From positions 19,387,501 to 19,451,500 of the forward strand of contig CM059582.1 of assembly GCA_030407085.1 (NCBI GenBank): DNA of 64,000 bases, written 5' to 3'. The number at the start of each line of letters is the position of its first letter. Positions within the stretch are counted from its first letter, which is position 1. Below, in pieces: positions 11,801 through 24,399 of this stretch. Under the pieces are notes generated by a model that saw only the letters and a list, made by a program, of their open reading frames with translations, was not told the origin of the DNA and made no database searches. The translations under genes and the position numbers were made by a program. The DNA is from Trichopria drosophilae (lineage: Eukaryota; Arthropoda; Insecta; Hymenoptera; Diapriidae).

Positions 11801-14356
11801 CGCCACTTATAAATTCAATCTAATCAAATCCAGTTTTGCCAAACGAAATAAAGTTTTATATTTTTCTCTATTGAATGGCCCTACTACTTTCAAAATTTTG
11901 TTACACCACGTTCATCTTTTAAAGCATCACAATATGTATATATACGAAATACTTCATTCTTAATTTAAGACACTTACGATTTCATTTTCATGGCATTTCT
12001 GGCTGTCTTATTGTAGGTGGGTTGGAATATAAGACACGAATAAGTTACATAAAAAAAATTCAATTTTTCCTTTTGATGGCACATCAACCAGCCATGTACT
12101 TTTACTTTAAGAGGGTTTTAAGGAGTAAAAAAAGAATGGTGCCAATCATTTTGTAAAAAAGTTCTTTTTTGTACACACAAAAAATGAAACAAAATTGTTG
12201 GTATAACTGCTAAAACAAATAATTAATAAACTGTTCTAATGCATTTTCGCCTCCCGGTTAAGAATATTTTAATATAATTTGTCCATCATTCATATTAACG
12301 CCGGCATTTTGAAAAAAAATGTTAAAATTGGATTTTCGTGGGTAATTTTCAGACATATTTTTGAAAATATTCATCGGACAAAAATATTATAAATAAAGAA
12401 GAACTGAACCTCTTAAAAATGATTAGAAATACTACATCAGCTGGATTGACCAGAACCTTCGCACTAGAAAAGGATGAATAACTTAATATATAAAATTTCA
12501 GATTTCAATAATTTCGAGTTTCTTCCTAATTTCTACTTCTGAACATCGAATTTGGACGTGAAAATTCGTTAAAATAGACAATGAAAAATTGGCAATACAT
12601 TAGAAATATTTTTTTCAACCCATATCCCCGTATCGCAAGTTTGAATACAGCCATGTTAAAAAAGTTACTTTTTTCAGGTGGGGTGCTTTTCTGTACACAA
12701 ATAAAATTACTTCTCAAAAAGAAATTTTAAAATTGTAAAAGCGTTTTTTTTTACGATGCATTTATTAAATAAATTATACATTTTGAAACAATTGAGTTAC
12801 ACTGGAATCTTGCTCTGAACTACGAAAGATACATTAATTTTGGAATGCAATTCAAATGTAGAACCAAATAAAATTCAATGAAATATCAGTCATTTTAAGC
12901 AGGCTATATCAAAAGAACTTATCACTTGGAATGAAAAATTAATATTTTGTCTTCAATATTTCGCATAGAATCGAATGTATGACATCCTACGAAGTCGAAA
13001 GATGAAAAACATCTGAAATGCATCGGACGTATGAAAACATTGAAGAACGTCTTATTTAGTATTAAAATTTGTTTAATTTAATTCGCATGCGGGAACAAAT
13101 CAAATGTAAGTTAAAAATTTGTTATACGATCTCGTTTATTGGGATAGTTATTCTGTCATCTCCTATACACGAATAATATACTGCACATAGAGTTAGTAGA
13201 TTTTACTATTTTTTTCTCTCAGTGTTACGAAATTTAGGTATCTATTACGAAAACTCGCCACCCCGTAAAGCAACTTATGATGAAATTTCGCTTCTAAGAT
13301 CAGGTTAGGTTGTGTTAGGATAGTTAGTAAGTAATAACTAATCAAAAGGCATGTTTACTACGTAATTTTCACAGGAACGATTCCAAGATAAAAATTAAAC
13401 GTGTTTTATTTCTTTGACAGAGGAGATCTTAAATTTTAAGACGCTTAAATTAAGACACATTTTAAAATAAACACTTTTAATTATCTTATAGTGTCTTCAT
13501 TTAAGCCCCCCACAAAACACCTTAATTTCCAGTGTGTGCGTAGGATATTATACATTCCTTTTACTTTTTAATAATATTAATATAACCGTAAATATTCATT
13601 TTATAATATAATAATTATGTTGCTGCTATAACCAAATATTTGGTAGGCACAAAATATTTCTATTCATACATATTGGTACATATAATATGATTTTCCAATA
13701 CTGCACGGAATGTTCTCGTTTTCAACACTGAAAATCATCGATTACCGTTTAACTCGTAACTGAACAGTAATATCCATTTCGGTTTTTTAAAACAAAACAC
13801 AAATTATCCGTTAGTATTTGCAATAACAGCATGATATTATATGAGTGCGGATCAATGAAAATTGACTAGTGCAGTATTAAGTTACACCGCATCGACTCTT
13901 TCTTCAAATTCACACTCAGTGAGTTACCACTGAGTTTCCGCAATATCCTATTATTGATATCTAAATCTTCTATTGTTTTAAATAGCGAATTACTCAATAG
14001 ATAGCTTCTAAAATTATTTTTGAAGGAAAATATATTGGATGGATATATTTATACAAATCTATTAAATCCTATTATATTTTACTCTTCCAATAAATTTCAG
14101 TTCGGTGTCTAGCACTTATATGGACAAAGAAGAAAGCGGTCACATACCCTTACAGCACAGACGTTGCAAATATATAACGGTTATGTTGCAGGAATGTAAA
14201 AATGTCCGACTTCATAACCGTTATATATCAGTAACGTATTTGGTATGTAACAAAACATTTTGTGCTGTCTGGGTATGGTCATTTCATTGTTATGTAATGC
14301 AATGATGACAAAATCATTTTATTTCAAATAGAATGCTCGGCGTTGGTGTATTGGGT
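11801..14356. other. AT-rich non-coding DNA, nothing recognised
   Basis: No gene, RNA or bounded element was recognised. A GGTTAGGTTGTGTTAGGAT stretch at 13303-13321 resembles the insect telomeric TTAGG word but is too short to be an interstitial telomere array. Confidence 0.4.
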
Positions 14357-14514
14357 GCACCTCAAAACCCGTCAAATCACAAAACAAACACTTAAAAAAC
14401 CAGACATAAAAAAGACAGACATTAAAAATAACAGACATTTCAAAATACAGACATTTTTTTAAATGTCTGTTTTTTGAAGTGTCTGTTTTGTGATTTGTTG
14501 GGTTTTTCAGGTGC
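14357..14514. mobile_element. Short palindromic element with ACAGACATTT words
   Basis: The ends are inverted: GCACCTCAAAACCCGTCAAA on the left pairs with TTTGTTGGGTTTTTCAGGTGC on the right, over about 40 bp. Between them the word CAGACATT is repeated four times and meets its own complement AAATGTCTG, giving an almost complete hairpin. The size and structure fit a fold-back MITE; the superfamily is unknown. Confidence 0.55.
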
Positions 14515-15345
14515 GAGACATTCATTATAATATTTAAATTTCGTCCACATTCAATTTAACGAAGAATGCAAATCCTACTGCTATGTATATTCCAGGCCGG
14601 TATTTTCATTTATGGGTAATATTATTGTCATACGTTTTCCTAACATGTTCGAAAGTAGAATTTATCAAATAATATAATGAAAATACCCGTAAATATTAAT
14701 GAAAATAAGGGTCTGTTATCGTCTTAGAACAGAATTTTTTGTTGTATAATTTAATTCTTTGTTTCCTTCCATATTTGTCCGTGAACGACTTCAAATTCAG
14801 CTATTTTTAGCAGTAGCACATACAAACCGAAATATGTATATTGGGTATCGCCATTATGTACCTGGTATATTCAAAAAATGCGACCCCTTCCTCCTTTTAT
14901 TCAAATCGCAAGAAATGAAACGTTTTCAGCAATGATGTTCCGTACGATCGATCTCAGACCGATTTCAACATTTGTCAGCGACTTACAACTTACGTTTCTA
15001 GAATCTTATAGAAGGATACCTTTAATAGTTATTACCGACGAGTAATCGAAACGGTCGACTTTGCAAGATTTTAAAATTAATTTCTGATAAGATTTTGTTC
15101 AATAGCAGAATTGCTTAAGAAATAATTCAAAACTTTGGTATCGAGCTTAAAAGTTTCGAAAAACACTTCAGCCTAGTCTCTATAATATCGCAAGAAAAAT
15201 ATAGATTTTACGTTCATTAAGAAAAAAAAAATGTTAAAAGTTTATTATTTAATTATTTCATAAAAGCACCATGAAACACGAAATGGATGCCCGCAGCTGT
15301 TCTTTCGCAAGCACCATAATTGCGAGGTTGCATAATGAACCCAGG

Positions 15346-18300
15346 TTAAAAAGTTTCTGTCGAAGTTACACCCTTAAAACCAATTAAGCTAATATAAACT
15401 CGAAGACTTCGCATACTCCTAGCAGACCCGTAGGGCATGGTGAGCTTTTCCATGGCATTACGAAAACGCTAGAGGAGGACGATAACATTAAGTTGAACAA
15501 CTTCGCGATTGCTCCCTAATAAAGTGTTACACTCGAGAAGTAGCATTTTAATCATTTCGTGTTTTAAGAGATATTAAAAATAACTCGACAAAAGATTCTA
15601 AAACTGTCTGATGTATGCTTCAAGTAATGATTAACCAAGTTTCTTTACATCATCCTGATGCATTGATTAGTGGCATTCCTTAAAAATCAATATTCAATAA
15701 TGATAAAACAAGGTGCTACCACATTGCATTGGATTCGTATATTGCTTATTCATACTCATATATCTTATTTATACGTTTTTAAGTTTATAATTGTCCTTCA
15801 GACAAACGAAAATATTATTAATAAAACATAGTTAGATTGTATGGTATAATATACTATATAAACGTTTAAAAAACTAAAATATCATATAATGTCAGGAACT
15901 GATTATATAAAAGTAAATCCCAACATAGTTAAATTTATGCTGAATGGAAACAATATGTAAGTGAAGAAATAAATAATTTCCGACTAGAATAAAATGTAGC
16001 CATAAAAAATTTAATTAATTTAATTATTTTTATTAATTTTATCATATTTGAAACACTGATATAGAGGTTCTATGTGCCTATGAGGAACATTTGAAAGGAA
16101 GCAACAGAAAACGGTTGATCCTGGTTGGAAGCAAAACGAAAACACGAACTTGACTTAATTTCAGTCGCTGGTTTTATTGTTTTGAAAGAACAATAAGAAA
16201 TGGAGGATGTTCATAGAGAAAACTAAAAGGAAGAACGAGAAAGAATGCATGCAAGGTTTTACCCAAGAAGCCAAAGCCCTGCAAAAAAAGAGCCATCAGG
16301 TGATGGCTTCGATGCTGACTGCTACAGTAATTACAAAATTATTTGAGCACATTTTCCAACTCTTATATTTATAAGGAAATTGATTCATTAAGGGAAATTT
16401 GCCATTATTTATGCTAAATAATGTTAGAATTTTTATAAATTTTACTATTAGTATTGAGAATATTCGAAATAGTACTTTTTACCCGAAGTAATGATCGCAT
16501 AATGAAAGTCTATCCCAAAATTTCTAGTTGAGATGGTAATATTCCAAAACATTTTTCTCCGTGTTATTTGAATAAATAACTAGTTTCTTTTTTATTTCTT
16601 CTATCGTCGGAATTTTGAAAAACGATGGTCAGTTTCGTAGTCAGCGATCCATAAAACACATTTATACACTAAGTTTCGTGAAATTCGCAAAAATTTTATT
16701 ACCTTGGTTCTCCATATTGGATCGGTCATTTTGAATTTTGAAAGATCATGGTCGGATGCTTCATCAGCGACCTCAAGACCCCCTACACACCAAGTTTTGT
16801 TAAGTTTAGTTGAACTGATAAAGTTTGATCCAACATTCTTGAAAATTGCAAATTTTTTTTACAATATCCTCCATTTTCAAGATGCCATTTTGAATTTTCA
16901 TTATAATCTACTAAACAATTTTTAAGTTTCAGCAGTTTGTGCTATTTTGTGCCGCTTTATTCAGTATTAAAATTACGTTTTCATCAACAAATATTGATTT
17001 AAACAAAAAAATTGTTGATAATTTAAACAAAAATATCGATTTTGTATGTCACAAAAAATTGAAATCCGACCGCGGCATCTGGTAGAACGCTCCCGATAAC
17101 ATAATAAAACGGTATTCACATATTGTAGAAGAATTTTTTCTGCATCTGACATCATCTCAAAGTACATCTATGATTTCAGGCTACTTCGGCGATAGTGGGT
17201 TAAAAAAGTACTGAATACTAATATAAGTCGTGATGAAAGCAATTATAGCTACTATTTACCACGGCATATCCACCAATGCTGAAGTGCAACGACAATGTTA
17301 TCAAGTAGGAAAGAGCTCATAACGTTTCTATCAAGCAGCAAAATCTGAAGATATTTCAATAGATCTAAAATCAAAAGGATATTGCTATCTTGCATATCTT
17401 GATAAATTCTAGTTGCGAAAGATACTACCTCATTTTAATGTTGGTGAGCAAAATTCGTTGCAAAAAACATTAAACATACTATTTAGACATGGAAACGGAG
17501 TGAGATATGCGAATGCGAAATAAAAATGATTCGATTTATATGAAAATGTTGTAAAACATGAAAAACTAAAAGACATCTGTTTTTTAACGTCTGAAAAACA
17601 TATCGGGGGCAACAAAACCCCCCTCCCCCAAAAAACATCATTTTGGGGTAGTTTACCCCCTAATTTTTATCCCCCATTCAAGGTGTGTAGGCCGGTATTC
17701 CTCTTCTATTGAAAAATACTTTTCTACCAAAAATTATTAAAATCGATGTCTTCAAAATTATCGACATTTTTCTATTTGCGCCCAAATTTTGTGGGAACTG
17801 TTTCACCTCCTAAATATTTTTTTTCGCGACTGAACGAAATGCGTGTGTCTTCTAAAACATATTCAAATTTCATAAAAAAGATTTACACTTCAGTAGTTTA
17901 CTACTTGCCTGTTTTGTAGAAATAACACTAGTTTACAGCCCTAACGCACATTCAGTGCTATAATTTTATCTGAGGTATTTTGAATCGCGAAACTCAAAAA
18001 TCACGTTAACATTTTTCTATGGCTAGTCTTTCAAGATATGAATTTTTAAATTTTTCCCCGTTTTTTTCTAAAGTAGCTTCACATTCTGCATTTGATCTGG
18101 AGTAAAAAACGTCAAATTGAGTCGAACAAAATGTGGAGTTGACGGTAATTAAATCCCTAACAAACATATGCATACGTTTTTTGAATCTCTCCAGTAGTTT
18201 AAATGTTACAGACCAAAATAAGTAAGGAATATCAATTTTTTAACCGAAATAAAAATGAAATATTCTAAGAAAACTTCAACCAATATATATTTTTTTATTT

Positions 18301-18765
18301 TTTATTCATAAGCTATACTTTTATGAAAAAACTAGCTATTGTAGAATTTTTCCATTCTTTCTGGAACTACAGACAACACATATTTACTTCGTTTTTTTTT
18401 ATTTTTTAATTGCAATATTACATCCTCCGAACAGAAATAATTTTGGCTCTTACTCGGTCTTTTGTATTTCTCTTGAACTGTTTCTCTAATCAGAAACTAA
18501 ATGTAGCCTCAGAAACTAACCTAATCTAACCTACCTTCTTTTCAGTATCCTTGGTATTCTCTTAACTTTCGTCTCCAAGATTCTCAGGGAAAAATTCCGA
18601 ATGGGAATGCAAATATTTTTTGGACATATTTACTGACAACATTAAAAAGGAAATATTATGATATTTGAATAGCATTCGGAAGTTACATTAAATCGGCGAA
18701 AGAAACCAATTTCGCATTATATCGCGAACTACAAAAAAGGGAAATATATAAAAACAAATGAAAAT
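15346..18765. repeat. Copy 1 of a 3420-bp tandem duplication
   Basis: The unit is repeated head to tail at a constant offset of 3420 bp. By eye I find nine substitutions and no indels between copies: positions 15418, 16138, 16239, 16281, 16304, 16883, 17152, 18222 and 18345 against the same position plus 3420. That is about 99.7% identity. The pentamer TTAAA is present at the start, the junction and the end, so it may be junction microhomology. The unit contains a transposase pseudogene and a dispersed repeat, but no intact gene. Confidence 0.95.
17233..17610 (+). pseudogene. Degenerate Mutator/Kolobok-like transposase C-terminal fragment (copy 1)
   Basis: From the ATG the frame reads MKAIIATIYHGISTNAEVQ, then CYQVGKSS, a stop, RFYQAAKSEDISIDLKSK, a second stop and further recognisable residues up to FRHGNGVRYANAK. 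This resembles the C-terminal pattern of a widespread animal transposase group: YH..ST, HCP.G..SWC.YQ.A, PIY..L....L..C.GGKTQN.NE. The key HCP, SWC and TQN residues are mutated and several stops interrupt the frame. The family assignment is from remembered pattern, not a search. Confidence 0.4.
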
Positions 18766-21700
18766 TTAAAAAGTTTCTGTCGAAGTTACACCCTTAAAAC
18801 CAATTAAGCTAATATAAACTCGAAGACTTCGCATACTTCTAGCAGACCCGTAGGGCATGGTGAGCTTTTCCATGGCATTACGAAAACGCTAGAGGAGGAC
18901 GATAACATTAAGTTGAACAACTTCGCGATTGCTCCCTAATAAAGTGTTACACTCGAGAAGTAGCATTTTAATCATTTCGTGTTTTAAGAGATATTAAAAA
19001 TAACTCGACAAAAGATTCTAAAACTGTCTGATGTATGCTTCAAGTAATGATTAACCAAGTTTCTTTACATCATCCTGATGCATTGATTAGTGGCATTCCT
19101 TAAAAATCAATATTCAATAATGATAAAACAAGGTGCTACCACATTGCATTGGATTCGTATATTGCTTATTCATACTCATATATCTTATTTATACGTTTTT
19201 AAGTTTATAATTGTCCTTCAGACAAACGAAAATATTATTAATAAAACATAGTTAGATTGTATGGTATAATATACTATATAAACGTTTAAAAAACTAAAAT
19301 ATCATATAATGTCAGGAACTGATTATATAAAAGTAAATCCCAACATAGTTAAATTTATGCTGAATGGAAACAATATGTAAGTGAAGAAATAAATAATTTC
19401 CGACTAGAATAAAATGTAGCCATAAAAAATTTAATTAATTTAATTATTTTTATTAATTTTATCATATTTGAAACACTGATATAGAGGTTCTATGTGCCTA
19501 TGAGGAACATTTGAAAGGAAGCAACAGAAAACGGTTGATCCTGGTTGGAAGCAAAACAAAAACACGAACTTGACTTAATTTCAGTCGCTGGTTTTATTGT
19601 TTTGAAAGAACAATAAGAAATGGAGGATGTTCATAGAGAAAACTAAAAGGAAGAACGAAAAAGAATGCATGCAAGGTTTTACCCAAGAAGCCAAAGCCCT
19701 CCAAAAAAAGAGCCATCAGGTGAAGGCTTCGATGCTGACTGCTACAGTAATTACAAAATTATTTGAGCACATTTTCCAACTCTTATATTTATAAGGAAAT
19801 TGATTCATTAAGGGAAATTTGCCATTATTTATGCTAAATAATGTTAGAATTTTTATAAATTTTACTATTAGTATTGAGAATATTCGAAATAGTACTTTTT
19901 ACCCGAAGTAATGATCGCATAATGAAAGTCTATCCCAAAATTTCTAGTTGAGATGGTAATATTCCAAAACATTTTTCTCCGTGTTATTTGAATAAATAAC
20001 TAGTTTCTTTTTTATTTCTTCTATCGTCGGAATTTTGAAAAACGATGGTCAGTTTCGTAGTCAGCGATCCATAAAACACATTTATACACTAAGTTTCGTG
20101 AAATTCGCAAAAATTTTATTACCTTGGTTCTCCATATTGGATCGGTCATTTTGAATTTTGAAAGATCATGGTCGGATGCTTCATCAGCGACCTCAAGACC
20201 CCCTACACACCAAGTTTTGTTAAGTTTAGTTGAACTGATAAAGTTTGATCCAACATTCTTGAAAATTGCAAATTTTTTTTACAATATCCTCCATTTTCAA
20301 GACGCCATTTTGAATTTTCATTATAATCTACTAAACAATTTTTAAGTTTCAGCAGTTTGTGCTATTTTGTGCCGCTTTATTCAGTATTAAAATTACGTTT
20401 TCATCAACAAATATTGATTTAAACAAAAAAATTGTTGATAATTTAAACAAAAATATCGATTTTGTATGTCACAAAAAATTGAAATCCGACCGCGGCATCT
20501 GGTAGAACGCTCCCGATAACATAATAAAACGGTATTCACATATTGTAGAAGAATTTTTTCTGCATCTGACACCATCTCAAAGTACATCTATGATTTCAGG
20601 CTACTTCGGCGATAGTGGGTTAAAAAAGTACTGAATACTAATATAAGTCGTGATGAAAGCAATTATAGCTACTATTTACCACGGCATATCCACCAATGCT
20701 GAAGTGCAACGACAATGTTATCAAGTAGGAAAGAGCTCATAACGTTTCTATCAAGCAGCAAAATCTGAAGATATTTCAATAGATCTAAAATCAAAAGGAT
20801 ATTGCTATCTTGCATATCTTGATAAATTCTAGTTGCGAAAGATACTACCTCATTTTAATGTTGGTGAGCAAAATTCGTTGCAAAAAACATTAAACATACT
20901 ATTTAGACATGGAAACGGAGTGAGATATGCGAATGCGAAATAAAAATGATTCGATTTATATGAAAATGTTGTAAAACATGAAAAACTAAAAGACATCTGT
21001 TTTTTAACGTCTGAAAAACATATCGGGGGCAACAAAACCCCCCTCCCCCAAAAAACATCATTTTGGGGTAGTTTACCCCCTAATTTTTATCCCCCATTCA
21101 AGGTGTGTAGGCCGGTATTCCTCTTCTATTGAAAAATACTTTTCTACCAAAAATTATTAAAATCGATGTCTTCAAAATTATCGACATTTTTCTATTTGCG
21201 CCCAAATTTTGTGGGAACTGTTTCACCTCCTAAATATTTTTTTTCGCGACTGAACGAAATGCGTGTGTCTTCTAAAACATATTCAAATTTCATAAAAAAG
21301 ATTTACACTTCAGTAGTTTACTACTTGCCTGTTTTGTAGAAATAACACTAGTTTACAGCCCTAACGCACATTCAGTGCTATAATTTTATCTGAGGTATTT
21401 TGAATCGCGAAACTCAAAAATCACGTTAACATTTTTCTATGGCTAGTCTTTCAAGATATGAATTTTTAAATTTTTCCCCGTTTTTTTCTAAAGTAGCTTC
21501 ACATTCTGCATTTGATCTGGAGTAAAAAACGTCAAATTGAGTCGAACAAAATGTGGAGTTGACGGTAATTAAATCCCTAACAAACATATGCATACGTTTT
21601 TTGAATCTCTCCAGTAGTTTAAATGTTACAGACCAAAATAAATAAGGAATATCAATTTTTTAACCGAAATAAAAATGAAATATTCTAAGAAAACTTCAAC

Positions 21701-22185
21701 CAATATATATTTTTTTATTTTTTATTCATAAGCTATACTTTTATGAAAAAACTAGCTATTGTAGCATTTTTCCATTCTTTCTGGAACTACAGACAACACA
21801 TATTTACTTCGTTTTTTTTTATTTTTTAATTGCAATATTACATCCTCCGAACAGAAATAATTTTGGCTCTTACTCGGTCTTTTGTATTTCTCTTGAACTG
21901 TTTCTCTAATCAGAAACTAAATGTAGCCTCAGAAACTAACCTAATCTAACCTACCTTCTTTTCAGTATCCTTGGTATTCTCTTAACTTTCGTCTCCAAGA
22001 TTCTCAGGGAAAAATTCCGAATGGGAATGCAAATATTTTTTGGACATATTTACTGACAACATTAAAAAGGAAATATTATGATATTTGAATAGCATTCGGA
22101 AGTTACATTAAATCGGCGAAAGAAACCAATTTCGCATTATATCGCGAACTACAAAAAAGGGAAATATATAAAAACAAATGAAAAT
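18766..22185. repeat. Copy 2 of the 3420-bp tandem duplication
   Basis: Second head-to-tail copy. Identity with copy 1 ends after TTAAA at 22186-22190, where the sequence becomes TTCTTTTACC instead of AAGTTTCTGT. The uniform, indel-free similarity means a very recent duplication, active gene conversion, or an assembly artefact from two haplotypes. Confidence 0.95.
20653..21030 (+). pseudogene. Degenerate Mutator/Kolobok-like transposase C-terminal fragment (copy 2)
   Basis: Duplicate of the fragment at 17233 within copy 2, with the same stops and the same lost motifs. The decay therefore preceded the tandem duplication. Confidence 0.4.
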
Positions 22186-22290
22186 TTAAATTCTTTTACC
22201 TGCCCTCATAAATTTTCTGCAGCAATAGCTCGTTTTCTTCGTAAAAGAATAATCTACGCATAACAAATAAGCAACTGGACATAATTTTTT

Positions 22291-22460
22291 CTATTTTTAT
22301 TTTATTACACGGCAATAAAATGAAATTTTTATAGCGGCTGAAGAGGACTCGTAAAGAGTCGAAACATGTGCAAATTATAATTCCATCTCAAATAATTTTT
22401 GCAGGGCATAAGCCGTTTTAATTTCTTATATATTAATGAATTTTTTATTTTTATTTTGGT
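22291..22460 (+). mobile_element. Retroelement 3'-region remnant with a hammerhead-like core
   Basis: At 22338-22365 the sequence is CTGAAGAG-GACTC-GTAAA-GAGTC-GAAAC: the hammerhead CUGANGA box, a perfect 5-bp stem II with one extra G, and the GAAA box. The pattern recurs on the other strand at 54349-54377 with compensating loop changes. Downstream GTTTTAATTTCTTATA also matches the second copy loosely. Hammerhead motifs of this sort are known in Penelope-like retroelements. Stem III and the cleavage site are not convincing here. Confidence 0.4.
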
Positions 22461-22690
22461 CCGTAACATTTAAACTGCTGAAGAGATTGAAGAAATTTAT
22501 AGATATTTTTCTTGTGGAATTATTTACCTTAAATTCCGTGTTTTGTTCGTTGCAATCGGACATTTTCGGTCGCAAAATGTGAAGCTACTTCAGAAAAAAA
22601 AAGAAAAAACATTCATATCTTGAAACCCTCGCCATAGAAAAAAATGTTAACTTGATTTTAGAAAGTATATCAGAAAAAAATTATTGGATT
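22455..22690 (-). repeat. Diverged inverted copy of part of the 3420-bp unit
   Basis: TTGGTCCGTAACATTTAAAC, GAAGCTACTTCAGAAAAAAA, CATTCATATCTTGAAA and CCATAGAAAAAAATGTTAAC match, in reverse complement and in order, the 18010-18215 and 21430-21635 parts of the tandem unit. They share perhaps 75-80%. This shows that part of the duplicated unit is an older dispersed repeat. Confidence 0.7.
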
Positions 22691-23572
22691 CAATGTACAG
22701 ATATTCTTTTCTTTTCGTAAACTATTGTAATTTTTATGTTTTAGCTGCTTTTGATGTCTACGCCTTATATATTCCTCTTATGTTTGAACGCCATTATAAT
22801 TTTTAATTTCACATGTAACCATGGATCTCCATAGCTAGCGATTATCTAAAACGATAATTGAGATTTTTATGCCAATCTCCACTCGGTCCCCATGACAAAA
22901 TGGTCTTCTTTTTTTTAGTCACGAAAAATTGCGTTTTCCCGCACAAAACGGAAACACATATGGAAAATATTTACGTCGATAAAATGCTATTAATATATAA
23001 TGAAAATATTCTTCTGTCGGTCTTGTTTCTTTTCTTTAATATAAAATCTCTGCAATATATTTAGCCTTTAAAATCAATTAAAATTGTCATAAAATTTTGT
23101 TAAACTTTTGCACAATTTTAAAATCTCGAAGTATTGCATGGGCACTCCCAGGGATCCATAATCATTGCATAATGATTATTCTTTCTATTTTTCCCTTTAT
23201 TAGTCTTAATTCATTTTCGCCTATGTCTATGAAGTGCTCTGTCAAGTTTCTCCGTTTACAGGTCGGAAATAAATTGGGATCATGAAAAATGAATTGAAAA
23301 CAGACAGTCATCTTAGTAAACTAAAAATACTACGTTACATATCAATGAGGCAATTATCAATCTTCAACAAATGTATCAATTGCACTCGTTGCAGCAATCT
23401 ATGTTTCACATTTTTGTTTTCATCTACGGTGTATTACAATCTCTCAAAACGACAATAAGTAAGTTCTTATATAGGAGAATTAACATGTGAAGAAAATATC
23501 CATTGATGTTTTCCTCTTAATAATTACTTAAACAAGGTAATGTTTTGCTATCACACTCAATTATTTAGATTT

Positions 23573-23840
23573 TCAATTATTTAAATCTGGTCTGATGGTT
23601 TTCTCACTTGGTTGAACTTTTATTGTTTTTCGATATTTGATACTTGTATATTTAATTTCTACATTCAATGTAGCAATCTGTAGATCTCGGGGTATTTGTT
23701 GATTGTTTACACACCAAGAGGCATGTATTATTCCTCTCAGAACTTTTGACTGGAAACGATGGAGAATCACGATATTGGATTTTGACGCTGAACCCCACAG
23801 GTGTTTTCCACAGGTGATAGTTTTTATTATTAGGGGTAAA
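23573..23840 (-). pseudogene. Jockey-clade LINE ORF2 C-terminal fragment
   Basis: The minus strand reads LPLIIKTITCGKHLWGSAS, then KSNIVILHRFQSKVLRGII, then HASWCVNNQQIPRDLQIAT, ending LNN and a stop. This matches the conserved C-terminal end of jockey-like ORF2 proteins (K.I.TYG.QLWG.AS.SNI.IL.RFQSK.LR.I..APWYV.N..I.RDL.I.TV..EI). Only about 90 codons remain, though this piece has no internal stop; the rest of the element is missing. The Trp-Tyr-Val of the family is degraded to Trp-Cys-Val. Confidence 0.8.
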
Positions 23841-24399
23841 GTCCCGTATTATTCATGAACAGAGGTATTGCCTTAAGGCGCGAAAGTGCGAAAATCGCCC
23901 CAATTTTAATAATAAACAACAAAAAAGAACATGAAGTCATGTCGGCGAATTTGGCATAAATGACCCTATCACGAAATCAAGAGCAGAAAAGGTATGAAGT
24001 TAAAAAAGCTGTATAAAGAGTTCAAACCACTTCTTCGTCATTTTGTTCTTTTCGTCCCGTAATTAATCATAATTCTTATAAATACATCAAATAAAACAAT
24101 GACAATTTCAACAGAAATTTCACGATACAATTTTCATGAAATGCATAATATTCAAAATTTGCGTCATAAAGTCATATTAAAGCAATTACCTAGTGTTAGG
24201 GATAGAATTGAGGAAATGTCGCAAAATGGAAAATGTTCCTAACTTAGTCTCGACTTATTTTAATATTACTAGCGGACTATTTTAAGTCTTACTCCTTTAT
24301 TTCATTAATTTAAGCAATTTACGTAGCATTAGTATGATTGTTTCCTCAGACTCGAATTGTTTGATAAGAAATCGTATTATATTCGGTAATTGCATATCA

